Origin: Cavia porcellus
Taxonomy: Eukaryota > Chordata > Mammalia > Rodentia > Caviidae
NCBI RefSeq assembly: GCF_034190915.1
Contig: NW_026947484.1
Location: 79,927,982-79,991,981, forward strand
DNA: 64,000 nucleotides
Reading direction: 5' to 3'
Made by a program: the position numbers and the translations under genes. Below are positions 1 to 12,129 of the stretch, piece by piece. Positions within the stretch are counted from its first letter, which is position 1. Each line of letters begins with the position of its first letter. The notes beneath the pieces were generated by a model. It made no database searches and had not been told where the DNA came from. It was given only the letters and a program-made list of their open reading frames with translations.

Positions 1-454
1 CTCACAGTCTCGGTATCCAGGGATTTGTAAATAAAGCATGAAGAAATATTTGGGGAAAAACAAACTTTTTCCCCCACACAGACATGTTAACACAAATCTA
101 TGAGGTGATGGGCCTATGGTATGCAGGCCACATTGGGCAGTTTGTATCTCTGAAAGTTCTAAAAATTTGCCATCACTGCTTTAAGATAATGTGATGGAGA
201 AACAAAAAAAGAGAGAAGAGAATCTCATTTAAGACAAGAACAGGACATTGGCTCATTTATGACACAGAAAGAGCAATGCAAGTTTGCTGGACTGGGGGAG
301 TTCCGGAATAGCAGCTGCAGGAGCAGCAGAATCTAGCAATTGGAACACCAGTTAGCACTCATAAGCTGGGTGGTGTCAGTAGCAACAGAGGGCAGTCACC
401 TAGGGACAATCAAGAGCACAAGCCAGGACCAAGCAGCAGAACAAGTAAACATCA
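1..454. other. Unannotated AT-rich DNA
   Basis: No repeat, RNA gene or usable open reading frame is recognised. The base composition matches the rest of the window. Confidence 0.5.
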
Positions 455-775
455 CTGTGTTAATTTTCTACAACTGTGACAAATACCTGAGACAGTCAAT
501 TTAAAATCAAGAAAGATTTGTTTTCACTCATGCATTCATGCAGGTCCAGTCCATAGTGGCTGATGAGGCTGCTCACTTGATAGCATCCAGGAAGCAGAGA
601 GATTATTTAATATCTCAAAAAAACTCTCCAAGAGTATACACTCAAAGATCTCACTTTCTTCTATTAGGTACTATTTACTAAAGATCCTACCACCTCTGAA
701 TACCCACACAGGCTGGCGACCAAGTCTTCAACACGTGGACCTTGGGAGGACATTTAAGACCAAAGTATAGCAACT
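455..775 (-). mobile_element. MaLR-type solo LTR fragment, antisense
   Basis: Read on the plus strand, this has the layout of an antisense mammalian apparent LTR retrotransposon LTR: an opening 'ctgtgacaaatacctgagac' type segment, then a middle with 'aggaagcagagag', then 'cctaccacctctgaatac', 'accaagtcttcaacacgtg' and 'ttgggaggacattt'. These blocks are in the order seen in antisense MST/MLT1-like LTRs. No internal retroviral coding sequence is attached. Subfamily is not assigned. The boundaries are approximate. Confidence 0.6.
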
Positions 776-3393
776 ACCAACAGAGTCTTGCACAGACATC
801 CTTCAGATCCCCAAAAAGCTGGGGACGTCTATCAAAAAGGAGATAGGAAAGAAATCTACTCAAGAGGGTAATGAAGTTTCTATGACAGAATAGCCATCGA
901 AGTTTAAGAAGAGTGTGCAGCGTTTAACTCTATGATACCACCACTCAATCTCCATTCCTTGGTGCCAAGTTGTATAAAATAGAACTTATGTACAGTATAT
1001 GATTATACGCACTTATTTGATGCTGCGGGAGATATTACATAATCTCTCAAAGTTCTTAGAATATTAACATTTATTACTTTCAGGATTGTCCCTTAGGAGC
1101 ATAACATACAGTCTTTGTTCTCTCACGCTATCTCATTGCTCTGTCACCTTGTGCTCCTGACACCCTTTGTCTTGTCCTAGTTTTGTTTCTTGATGAAAAT
1201 TTTTCACGTACTACTAAACTCATAGAGGAGTCTGGTTGGTCTTTCTCATCCCTGTGTGGGCTGCTCAGCCCACAATTCAACTGTCTTTGGGTCAGGTGCA
1301 CATTTACAATCCAACGTTGCGCCTTGAGTCGTATAAAAGCACAACATTCTAGAAGTCAAGCCACTACTCTCAGGCATGACCAACATGGTGATTGCTCATA
1401 GTACTGTCACATAGTTAGAGCCATTAGCAGAGCATTAACGTATTTTTAAATGTTGATTTGAAAAGAAAAATAATTAAAAATTTATTTTGATCTTTGGACA
1501 GACCCATTATTAAACTATTCCAAATACCCTCTTAAAAGTCCCCCAGATAAGGAAACGTGTAAGAAATAGACTACAAACTACAACACAGCTATCAAATTTT
1601 AGATCCTTCCAAAAGTATGGGCATATTTCTAGGCTGAAGAATCCATGAGTTTTTTGGTGGTCTAGGAGTACATGATAAAGTTTAAAAAATAAAAACAACA
1701 AGAATCTGTTCTTAGCACAGGGCCATGGTGGGGAGTCACTGAAACTTCAGCTGTTAATGCCAATAGCCAGATAATCCAGTCTCTAGACTTGCCTTAGGTA
1801 CTACAGTTCCAAATCCTGACCATTTTAAAAACTTAATTTGTGATTCTAAGGGGTGTTTTTTTCATTTGCATCCTTATAATAAGTTCCACTATTTGAGGGA
1901 GCTGTCTTGCAAATGAGTGGAACTAGCACATATACTAGGCCTTTTGGATTTCACATATCTAAAGAGCTGCAGAAAGATGAAGTGTTCTGAAAGTTTTACT
2001 ACAAAGATTTTTTTTTCTTTTATACATGGCAATGTAATAACTTGGAAAAGAGTAAGTTTGGGCCCCAATGAGCAAGCCCTACAAAAAAAAAAAATCAGAC
2101 AATAAGCTTAAGGTGAAATTAAACATACCCCTGGAACCACAGTCCTAGATATTATGATTCCCTATAAAAAAGATCATTAATGCTCCATCCCTGCCAGAAA
2201 TACTTTCAGTAATCATGGAAAACTGAAAGATATGCCAAAAGTTCGGGAGCTGGAAAATGTCATTCAAATTTTCAAATTGAAGAAGTAGAGTCTAAAATTT
2301 GTGTACAGGTCACCTTGGGAGATCTTGGGAAAAATCATAAAAGGTTTATTAGACTGTTTGTGAGCAGCCAGAAAGGGGAACTATAATTGTGAGGATATAC
2401 CAGAATTTTGGCTCAGAGTTGGCTGTATCACTTTAAGCTCATGTTTTCTTTTAATTATACTGCAGTGCCGAAGTATAAACTGCAACAATGCATTTAACAA
2501 CATCTCTCACAATATTCTTACACATTATGGTTGAAACTTGGTATAAGCCACTTTTAAAAGTTGACATCTACTTCAAGAGAGGTTTTCTATAGTTTGCTAC
2601 AGGACTCTATCCTTGGTCTGTTCAGCTTAACATTGTCATTTTGTGCTTACATGAAGACAGTGAAGGGATCCCCTTTAAATCTTTCAGAGCAGATGCTGAG
2701 AATGACTACAAAGCACAAATAAATTTGGCCAGCATTAGAGATGGGCTAGAACTAGCAGGACATGATGTTCTTGGGTCCAAATAAGCACTCTGTAACTAGA
2801 GACTGGGAGATACATAACTAAACACCAGAATCAGAAAATGCTATACTTCATCAACAGAAAGCTGTCTACGAATCAAAATAGGGTCACCCCATCTAGCAAT
2901 GTAAGTTAATCTTAATGTGCATTCCATTTCCAGAATTAATGTGATAACAGATTTTTCTCAACTCTGGACCATACCTGGAAGACTGTCATCACTTGATACA
3001 TTTTTTGAGATCATATATTTCCTGTGATATATTTAGAGATTATTTCCCAGGAAAGTGCAAGAACTCTTAAACCACAGCACATGAGAAATGGCTAAATGAA
3101 CAATATATCTTACTTAGCAAGAACTTGTTGGGGGTGCAGGGTGCATAGAAGTTCTTTTTGAAATAAAAATGGTCACATGAAGAGAAAGAGATTTCATCTA
3201 GGTGTCTCCCAGGAACAAAATTAGAGACAAGACTATACAAGATACTTTAATTCACTCAAATAGAATAGAAACTTGGCAAGAATCTGAAGGCTCAACAAGC
3301 ACTAATAGGAAAAGTATAGAAGAGAAAAGATTTTAAAATGGGATGTTGGACTGGATATTACTTTAAGGTCTATTTCATATTATATGTGTAGTA
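776..3393. other. Unannotated intergenic or intronic DNA
   Basis: I see no recognisable repeat family or gene. The largest open frames are about 60-70 codons, have low-complexity or stop-flanked ends and look like chance. Old, highly diverged repeats may be present that cannot be recognised by eye. Confidence 0.45.
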
Positions 3394-3628
3394 CTTTTTT
3401 TCAGTACTGGGAACTATACTCAGGGCCTTCACACTGGGCTACATCCCCAACCCTTCCTTTCTTCTCCCTTTCTTCTTCTTCCTTCTCCTCCTCTCCTCCC
3501 TTCTTCTCTTCCTCCACACTTTTTGACAAAGTCCTGCCAAGTTGCTCAGGTTGAACTCAAAATCATGATCTTTCTGCCTTAGCCTTCTGGAGTGCTGGAT
3601 TACAGCATGCACCACCATGCTGAGGTAT
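3394..3628 (-). mobile_element. B1-ID composite SINE, antisense, with CT-rich linker
   Basis: The left part (about 3394-3452) is an antisense ID-type unit: a T run, 'cagtactgggaactatactc' and 'gctacatccccaaccc', the reverse of a tRNA-Ala-derived 'ggggatgtagc' head. A pyrimidine-rich linker fills 3453-3516. The right part (about 3517-3628) is an antisense B1: 'agtgctggattacagcatgc' followed by 'accaccatgc'. On the minus strand the order is B1, purine-rich linker, ID, the same order as the copies near 21.4 kb and 60.8 kb. It is considerably diverged. Confidence 0.75.
3453..3516. repeat. Pyrimidine-rich CTT/CCT tract
   Basis: This is a nearly pure C/T stretch of short cttctt, cctcctc and tcctccc units. 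It sits between the ID and B1 halves of the composite SINE and is probably the degenerate A-rich linker of that element read from the opposite strand. Confidence 0.7.
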
Positions 3629-3769
3629 GCTATTAGTCTTACATTTCAGATCTGATCTTCTCATTTTGTTAGTCTAAAAAAATTAGCATTGCTTCTGAAT
3701 ACAAACATTTAAATCTACATTTCCAACTTGTAATTTAAAGACCCCTACCAGCTGACCCACTTGGGTTTA

Positions 3770-3900
3770 ATTTTATTTTCACAAGTATTTATTGAATATA
3801 CCTAATATAATCTGGCCACTATCCTAGGAACTAATGACATAAAAATATCTCATGTATTGTCACTGACCTCAAGGAGCTCAAAACCTAAGGAGAAAGAAAT
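3770..3900 (+). repeat. Old mammalian interspersed repeat, family unassigned
   Basis: It contains the series 'tatttattgaatatacct', 'ccactatcctaggaacta' and 'cctcaaggagctcaaaacct'. This matches the widespread ancient pattern 'attgagcacctactatgtgc ... caaggagctcacagtct'. Related pieces are seen near 11.4 kb and 40.4 kb. I recognise the pattern but cannot name the family with confidence; old L1, L2 and MIR-like sources are possible. Confidence 0.45.
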
Positions 3901-3904
3901 TTAG

Positions 3905-6900
3905 TATAGTAATTTTGGCATGAAAATAGACAGAGTGGGCTAAGCATGCTACCTGATGCAAGCATGCCGGCAGAAGCCTGGAAGAGCCAGGAGCAGGTTT
4001 TATGACAGACTTTGTGTTTCAGCTCCACGGTCACCATTCCTAACCTCTCTGTGTTTTCTGCAGTATAGAGAAGGTGATCCTCGTAATATGAAAGTCAATG
4101 AATTTTTGTGAGATGATCTCTGTGGGGTAAGAGGGTACAAGTAGAACCTCACTTTACTATCCTCCTTTATCCAAGTACTTTCTAAACTCCTCCTTAGACA
4201 TATTTTGTGTAAAGTTTCTGTCCTTCGGGCCACTCTTTACAGGAAAGAGACTAATAATTAGGAGACGCTGACAGCCCCTGGGACCTGGTAAATCCAGGAT
4301 GTTACATGCCCCACGACTTAACTTCTATCTGATGGGTCCATGGAAGTCCTTGTTGTTTAGTTCAATCTTGCAAGGAATTCTAAAGTGGAAAGGAGTGTAG
4401 GAACAACTCAAGAGTCAAGCAGTGAGGAAAGGGTCCTCCCTGCACTCTCTGTCCTAACTCATGATCAGAGAGTACTAAATAAATAAGTACTTTGTTCATT
4501 TGCTATAGTTGACACGTTCGTGCTGAATTCACTCGACCACTGGAGCAGAGGAAGAATAATGTTGGTAATCAAACCCTATTCTGACCCTCTACCAAATTCT
4601 AAATGATTAAACATAATACCACTTTCAAAGCAAACTATGGAGAACAAACAGTATTTTTTAGTTCAAAATGATATCCATGAGAATCAAGAGGAGGAAACAT
4701 ATTTGGCAGAATATGTAAGGGTACAAATCAAGTTGGGAGATGGTTTGTGCACTACAGAGGATCCTGCTGTAAACTTATTATCCTGTGGATCTATTTAAAC
4801 AGTAGGTCTTAAACGCTGATATTATGTGGGTCCACTGTACAGTCACGTCACAGCTCAGTATGTACATAATATAATACAAGCTAATCTTATAAATAGAAAA
4901 GAATTTAGCTTGCACAGTCAGAAACAGCTTGCTTAACCACATTATAATATTTAACTGAGTGCTTATTTTTAAATGGCACCAAATTGCTCTGGAGGCAATG
5001 CCATAATAAAGACAGAAATCTCTCTTCATGGAGGGCATGAAAGCATCCTTTAAAACCATGATCAAAGTCCTCTCCACGGTACTCAGAGGCTGTAAACTTC
5101 TCAACAATGTCACTGCTCTCAGAGCTTCTTCCTGACCACCCATCAAGCACTCAGGTATTGCCTGTGCTCTTGTGAAGATGCCTACACAAATATCTCGCCA
5201 ACTATTTTGTTTCTTTCAACATTCCTGTCCTTTTGCCAAAAATAGGCAATCTAGATCTCTCAAAACTATCTCTGGAGTGCCAGTGACTTCACTGCATATG
5301 CTCTGAAATAGTCACCAATATATAGCAGGACAAGACCTAAAATTGTTTAGGTACCCACTTAGCAGGCTTCTACCTGCACTGAACACCACAGGCATCCAGA
5401 TTGCTGAGCACAAATGGCTGGGTTCTAACTAGATAACAGTTCAGATGGGCACCAGTGACATCTGATCAAATTATCACAGAAGCATTCCATCCAAGAAACA
5501 AACACATCTACAACTGCCAGCAATAACCAGCAGCTGTCTTGTGTACCAAGTAGTCTACTTCCTAAAAGGCACTATTTGAGAAGGCCAGGATACAAAGAGG
5601 TCCCAGAGCTGCAACTGATACACTGGTTCTGTGGCTAGTCAAACACATTTACAGTGTCCAATAGCTAAAATCTCTTTCATTGACCTGTCACCTGGGATCC
5701 CCTTTCAGGACCCTTCCTTCCAGCTCCCACAATATGACTAATAAAGGATGAACGTTTACCACATAGGGGGCTGCCAGGACCCTGGTCATATACTTAGTGT
5801 CCATTCTGAGTCTTTAGTACCGAGGCAGTCAGACTAGCTACCACCAAAGCCCGTACAGCCCTGGGGATGCTGGCAGAGTCCTGTGCTGAGCCCATTTATA
5901 TTCTGATTCTTTCCTTCCTTCTCTTTTATTCTATGTTATATTGCACCAAATCACATGTCCACAGGGATAACTGTCTTACATAGGAATCCTCTGAGCAATG
6001 CCTCGAGAACATTGAGTTATGTCTATGCAGAAAAAGCTATGTCAGATGAGGGGTCTGTACTGTTTTCATACCTTTCCTGGAGGATCCCAGTATTTTGGTG
6101 GTCTCTTTTTCTTAATCTTTAAAGACTAGAGTTCAGTGGAAGACACTGGCCTCACTTTTACAAGCCTGGTTATGCTCTCACTCCTCCTATCAGAGCTGGA
6201 TCTCCAGTAAGAGGAGATAAAGAGTAAGCCTTCACACCTGCAGGTGAAATCTAAACCTGCTGCCAAGGTCCCTGTAGTTGAGGAAATTTCACAATAAACT
6301 AGAGATTTATTTTCTCTTCTGTCAGAGAACAATAAACACCTTCTGATGAATGTAGGATCCTAGGCAAGTAATTATTACTGAGGCTCATGTTTTACAGAAC
6401 CGCCTGAAAGCACCCATTGATAATCTCCTGTGAGGCCTAAAATTTCCCTTCTCCCAACCCCTAAAAAAACTGGGTCAAAATGTATGCAGACAATGGGCTT
6501 CAAGCAAACAGGGCAGAACAGGCTTCTCTTGTCTCACAAGTTTATTAAGAAATTCAAACATTGTTTAAGCAATACGTAGCATTAGTTACTTCTAATGTGG
6601 AATGGGGTCGTAAAATTAGACCAAGAAAAAAAAAGCAACATAGGGCGGTGCCTCAGTTTGCAAACGTTTTTGTTTACAAACAATTTGGTCAGCAAACAAC
6701 AAGTGGCAAAATTTTGTTTTTGTTTACAAAGCCTACATCTGGTGACAGTCATGACCATCGCCATTTTTCTTGCACAAACACAAATATGGCCGTATTTTTC
6801 AAAACCTTGGAATCAGTGAAGTTCGTCAACGGAGGCATACATGATGGGCACAGGGAAGAGGGAGTTACTGAAATGGTGGGCAGAACATTTGTGGAATATT

Positions 6901-8005
6901 CTGGATGGCTGGAAACTAGATTAGTGTTAACATTTTCTGAGCCAGTCTGGTGGGAATACTTTATATCTAAGCTTAAATATTCAAAATTCATCTGTCCAAC
7001 AGTGTACTTGGACATACCTTCACCTCCTAGTAACTATGCAGATCAGAGGAATTGGTAGAAAAACCAATCTGTCCAGCTAGCGTTTTATTCACATCACTCA
7101 TGAAGATTTCATACATCAAACAAATATTAGTTCACAAAAGATACTGTAAAAGAATACACAACAATTCTTACAGAAATCTGAAAACTCTCAATGTCACTGT
7201 TAATTTTGCTAGGCTGGAGGCCTTTCACTAATTTCTCTAACTCTAAAAAATGCCGGTTGGATGACTCACCACATAAAAGTAGGAAAAGAAGCACAGTACA
7301 GCTGCTGTAGTTGATGCTGTGCAGTTTGACGAAAGGTGGTCCTCCTACTTATATTTATTTTAGGAACCAGGTCCATGGAAAGCACTAATTTTTATAAATA
7401 ATATCTACATATGCTAATAGAAATGATGTCTGAGGGGCACAAAGTAGTTTGGTGGTAGGTGGGCCAGGTGAATGCCAGCAGCACTCTTCCTGTGCTCCTA
7501 AGCAGGCTCAATTTACAGTCTTATCTTCAATTTAATCCCAGAAAACCTGCCCAAACCTCTACCTGCTTAATTCCAAGGCTGATGCTCCTGACAGGGAACT
7601 CTCCCCCTGGATCCTCATCTTCCTCAGGGCTTTCCCTTTCCACTAAGACCTCAAGGACAGGCAACAACTTCACAATGTGCCTTGTTACCAGTGGCAAATT
7701 CTCCCACCAGAGCAGGGCCCAACCTGTCTCACTGTTCAGACACAGGAAACAACTAGATAGTAGGGTGCATTTGGAGAGGCTCATGTATAAAACTCATCTT
7801 ACTTATTTCTAAATAATTTAGAGCTTTAAAAAGTGAGTTATGGAAAAGTATATATCTGAATATGTGCACATCTGTATTTAGATTCAACTCTATTTTTATC
7901 AGTCCCCAACAATCCCTTTTCAGAGGGAGTAGACCTAAAATAAAATACCAAATAAAACTGATATAGGAGAATGAAACTTCTGACCTACTAGATGTCCGGT
8001 ACAAG
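3905..8005. other. Long stretch with no recognised repeat; two ORFs of uncertain meaning
   Basis: No transposable element is obvious here apart from short low-complexity runs. Two open frames were inspected. One is a minus-strand 122-codon frame ending at 4778, overlapped by an 81-codon frame. The other is a plus-strand 165-codon frame at 6561-7058, treated separately. Neither matches a protein family that I recognise. Confidence 0.45.
6561..7058 (+). other. Longest open frame in the window; coding status doubtful
   Basis: The frame is open for 165 codons but begins with TTG. The first ATG is at 6786, about residue 76, leaving 91 residues. I recognise no domain, signal peptide or membrane segment. 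There are two basic clusters (RPRKKK near residue 21 and several His/Asp around residue 65), and the C-terminal half has scattered Trp, Tyr and Phe without a family motif. The surrounding ~500 bp carries about nine CpG dinucleotides, which is high for this CpG-poor window. There is no ribosome-loading context, promoter or poly(A) tail to mark a gene or retrocopy. It could be a chance ORF, a fragment of an unrecognised element, or a conserved noncoding segment. Confidence 0.15.
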
Positions 8006-8009
8006 TTTG

Positions 8010-8570
8010 TGTTCTCTAAAATCTAAGAATGAATTTTAGGAACAATGGAGATGAAGAGCAGAAATATTTATTGAGAGAAAGAAAGTTTCTGTTTGAGAGA
8101 GAGACAGAAGGGATCCTCAGTGGGTTGCCAAATATTCTGTATTTTCTAGGGATTTTTATAGAGTAAAACCATGAGGTGTGGTGGGCCTACGGTGGGGAAA
8201 ATTGGGAACTTGCGAGGTAGATATACATGGGGTGGGACACAGCTATCATCAACCAATACATTTAATTGTACAGGTAAAAATGACCAAGTCAGGGACAAAT
8301 GGGGAGGGGCTGGAATGGTGACTCCTGGCTTCTCCATACCTAGGAGATCCATACCTAATCCCTAATGTTTATGCTTAAGGATATGGTTGCGTTCGTTTTA
8401 CCTTTGTCTTGAGATCTGGCCCACAGCAAAAGGTGTGTGTGTCTCCTCCAACATCACCAGGCATCTGGTCCTCTGTGCCAGTTTCTTTAAGGGCCTAGCC
8501 TGTCTGACTGCCTATAATATTTCTAACTAGCTCAGCTGCCTGTAACAAAACTTCTCACCCTCTACCCTCA
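8010..8570 (-). mobile_element. Possible antisense LTR or other unrecognised repeat
   Basis: The segment stands out from its neighbours. It begins near an antisense poly(A)-signal-like 'atatttattgag', continues with GA-rich and G-rich blocks ('ggtgggacacagctatcatc'), and ends in an A-run at 8569-8581. CpG dinucleotides (near 8190, 8212 and 8389) are retained. The arrangement fits an ERV LTR read from the opposite strand, but no LTR family was recognised and clean TG...CA ends or a target duplication were not found. Confidence 0.25.
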
Positions 8571-8654
8571 AAAAAAAAAAAGGACAAAGCAGATAGACAT
8601 AATCAGTTTTCAGAATATTTCCAAGTACACACAAAAGTATTTCAGTATGAAATC

Positions 8655-9335
8655 ATGTCAAACATTGTGCTTACATTTAATTTCTTTAACTGTCGTAAAA
8701 CACAACTACCACTTTAACTATTCTCAGTATGTTATTCACTAGTTATACAATGACTATCACTGTCTAGTAGCAGAACTTTTTCATTACTCTGAAAGGAAAC
8801 CCCAAAGCCATTGGCAGTCATTTCTCATTTCCTACCTCCCTTCGCCTCTATTCAACCACCAATCTGTTTTCTGTTCCTGCTGCTTTTTCTGAACCTATCA
8901 TAGAATAAAACGATACAGCACATGGACTTCAGTGTCTGCCTTTGACTTAGCACAATGTTTTAAAGATTAATCTATGTTGCATAAGGTATCAGAACTCAAC
9001 TCCTTTTCAGGGCTGAATAACATGCCATTGTATAGATATACCACATTTGGTTTATCCATTCGTTCACTGATAGACATTTGGGTTGTTGCACTTTTTGGCT
9101 ATTATGAGTAATGGTACTATGAACATTGATGTGTAATGTTTTTTCAACATCTGTTTTCAATTCTTTGGGGCATATAGAAGTAAAGTTTCTCGGTCATACA
9201 GTAATTCAATGTTTAAGTTATGGGGAAACTTCCAATACATGTCCCACATCAGCTACTATATTTTATATCCATATTTAATTTTACAACTGGTATTACTAAT
9301 GTGAGTGGCTAATACAGATTAAGCCCGGCTTCTCT
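8655..9335 (-). mobile_element. L1 retrotransposon 3' segment, antisense
   Basis: The plus strand shows the reverse complement of the L1M-type ORF2 end and 3' UTR. 'aaccaccaatctgttttctg', 'gaataacatgccattgtata', 'accacatttggtttatccat', 'agacatttgggttgttgcac' and 'ggctattatgagtaatg' follow in the expected order. The 3' UTR lies to the left and the ORF2 end to the right, so the element points left. Many frameshifts are present and it is an old, inactive, 5'-truncated copy. Confidence 0.88.
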
Positions 9336-9504
9336 GTAATATATAGGCCCAGTTCACTAAACATGTCCTCAGACAGACCCTATCATCACTAAAACTAAAA
9401 AACTCCTGTCCACATCAACATTTCTTGATACCATCCTGTTTCATTTCACCCTCTTTACAGCATTTTCAGAGTCTCTAAAATCACCGGCATGTTTGTTTGG
9501 TTGT

Positions 9505-9610
9505 TGATTTTCATCTCTTTTTTCCTAGACTGTCAACCCTATGAAAGCAAGACCCTTCAATATTATTTGGCACAATGTTCAAGTGCCTAAATGTGAAACA
9601 GTACAGGAAA
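9505..9610 (+). mobile_element. L2 LINE 3' end fragment
   Basis: The 'ctagactgtcaaccctatga aagcaagaccc' and 'tggcacaatgttcaagtgcc' blocks match the L2 3' pattern 'agactgtgagctccttgagg ... cctggcacatagtagg'. It is old and short. Confidence 0.5.
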
Positions 9611-10214
9611 CATAGGAGCACGTCCTCAGTGGACAAATGAACAGTGTGTAAGGCTCAAAAGAACCAGAGGAAGAAGCAGATGCGTTACCTACTCTATTCA
9701 TAAAGAGAAAAATTCTTGGTAACAACAGACTCTAGAGCTCCAAGATAAGAAGGGAACACTACAACTCCAACTGATCAACGATACCCTAGACCAGTTTCAG
9801 ACTTCTTACATTTCAAATCTGCATTAAAAGTGCTACCTTAATTTACTCTGCACAGATCATGGAACATTGTCATGGCTTGTTTTTGTTCCTGAGGTAAAGA
9901 TAAAGAGAGGTTAGGGTAAATTCCTGCTTCAGACTTTAATTTTGTTTTGTTCTGCTTTGTGTATCAAATAAAAGCTTCCAAGTACTTACTTTAAGGTCAA
10001 TGCCAAAAGTCAAGTTATTCTAGAAGATCCTTCAAGTGTACACTCTTACCTTCAATCTTTTTTTAATAATGATCTGATGCTTGCTATTTGCATGAGAAAA
10101 AGGAGCAAAAGAAATTTTTAATGCAAGTATAAAGTTTCCAGAGGTCTAACTCTTTTTAAAGGTGAATTAAGTGTGTCCGCGAGAGGTCCAACCCCAAGTC
10201 AAGGGGCTCCACAC
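9611..10214. other. Unannotated DNA
   Basis: No repeat or gene is recognised. Short T-rich and A-rich patches only. Confidence 0.45.
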
Positions 10215-10325
10215 TTAGCATTGAGGGCACCAATTCCACGAGGGCAGAGAGTCCCATCTTTCATGGTCACTGCTTGACTCTCAACAGACTCAGGCCTGTA
10301 AGTAGTGTGTCCAACAGATGTTTCT
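10215..10325 (+). mobile_element. L2 LINE 3' end fragment
   Basis: 'ccaattccacgagggcagag' followed by 'ggtcactgcttgactctcaa' and 'gtgtccaacagatgt' follows the L2 3' UTR order (agctccacgagggcaggg, then cactgctgtatcccc, then the aataaatg-like end). It is diverged. Confidence 0.55.
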
Positions 10326-10754
10326 ACAGCCGCACAGGACCCCTCCATTCCAAGGCCTCAAAGACACAGAACAAGTAAACATTTTCCCAAGTTCTCAGGA
10401 ACTGCCTGAGTTTAAAGGCTGACAATAAACATCTTGGTGAGAGTAGTGTTAAGCATATGTTTTTAGAGTCAGCAGGCAGGGCTCGCAGTGCAGAAATGAC
10501 CATCTAGAGCAAGAGGGCAAACATGGGCTTGATCAGGGTCCTGGGCAGAGTCAAGTCACAGGTTCATAGGGCACATGGGCCACAGAGCCGCCTCTGAGGT
10601 AAGTCAGAGTTTGCAGACCTAACAATCATTCTTCCTGAACCTTCATGTATTTCTTTTACACAGACCTATACTGGTTCTCAATAAAGATAATAAGAAGAAC
10701 ATCAGCACACCATAGAGAGGCAAAGCCAGAGTAGATTTTTAAATTTTGTGCCAT

Positions 10755-10755
<1 letters not shown>
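10326..10755. other. Unannotated DNA
   Basis: No family or gene recognised. It leads into a dinucleotide microsatellite. Confidence 0.45.

Positions 10756-10797
<42 letters not shown>
10756..10797. repeat. (GT)21 microsatellite
   Basis: An uninterrupted alternating G/T run of 42 bases. Length polymorphism between individuals is likely. Confidence 0.97.
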
Positions 10798-10800
<3 letters not shown>

Positions 10801-11379
10801 GCTGACCAAAATATCTGAAAACCAAGCACTTTTCTCAGTATAATTGACCACTTTGGTGTTCAATTCTTGGAAGATTCTGGGTTTTGGGGGTTTTTGTTTT
10901 TTTCAAATGAAGATGGTCCAAGGGTTCTCTCACAGCTTTTCCCACTGGAGCTACAGATGAATTTTCTGGGACTTCTCAAGGATCTGTGTAACATACCAAC
11001 TAGGGTTTTAAACATCATTAATGTGTTGCTTCATTTTTTAAATTAAGTCTTCCTGCTATCCTGATCTGGCACCAAAGGGGAGAACAGGAGAGGCAACACC
11101 ATACTTCGTCTCTCTCCTTTAGATTACTTCTGCATGCTGGACTCAACAGTGAGTAGTGCAACTACGACTTTCTGTTTCTATGCAGATAGAGTTGTCATCC
11201 ATCCTTGACATCAGCAGACTTGGCAAAAGCTTTTATTTTCTCTTTCTCAGGCTATTCTGAGAAACGTAGCCACAGATGTCGAGTTTGACTAAGCAGAATC
11301 TAGACTCTGATCGCTCTACATTTCAGATGCAATTAAATCAAGAGTGCTCTGTGCATACCTGGCTCTGATCCTATTTTTG

Positions 11380-11530
11380 TATGTCCCTTAGCATTATAAT
11401 CAAAGCCCTTTACAAAGCATCTTCCATTTGCCAAATGTGGACCAGACACGACAGTTCCAACGGTGATCAAGACAAAGGTGCTGCTTCTCAGGGGCTTACA
11501 ATCTTGAAATACACGAACATTTAAAATACA
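11380..11530 (+). repeat. Old mammalian interspersed repeat, family unassigned
   Basis: 'catttgccaaatgtggacca', 'caagacaaaggtgctgcttc' and 'tcaggggcttacaatctt' match the same ancient pattern ('...actatgtgccaggcactg... ctcatggagcttacattcta') as the pieces at 3.8 kb and 40.4 kb. Confidence 0.5.
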
Positions 11531-12129
11531 ACATTACATGATAGAGACTTGTGTAAGAATAGATGGTTCTTCCTACAAAAGGCTCAACTTAAAATTTGAG
11601 AAGAATGCACTGTAACGATCTACAGAGACCTCTGGAGTACACAGGAATGGTGGTGCCAACACTTTGCCAGGCAGGCATACATGCTCTATGCATTCCCAAC
11701 AGCAAGCTGATTCATGGTCAACACTGCTCACTTGCAGCTTTCTTGAGGCATATAAAAAAGCCCTAAGAAGAGTCTGGCTTTCATAACAAGACGTTTGTAA
11801 CACTTGGTAAGGTTGGTACATTACAAATGCACCTCACTCTCTGCTTTACGTTTCCTATTCCTCCCCTCCTTTAGATCTCCTTCCCATTTGCCAAAGGTCT
11901 ACCTCTCTATTTCCTACTGCAAGGTAAAGTTGGGTTAAAATGAACACAAGAGGAGCACTAGATTCCAAAAGTCTAGAATTTGGAAATGACAAGCAAGTAA
12001 ATAAATAAAACCTTTTTCCTTCTTTGTCATGGTGATGGACAGAATTGTAAAGGGTTGATAGTGCATTTAAAGGTATGTCCAGTTTAGATCCATACATCTA
12101 AACAGTTACAAAAGCTTTTGTCCCCGCCA

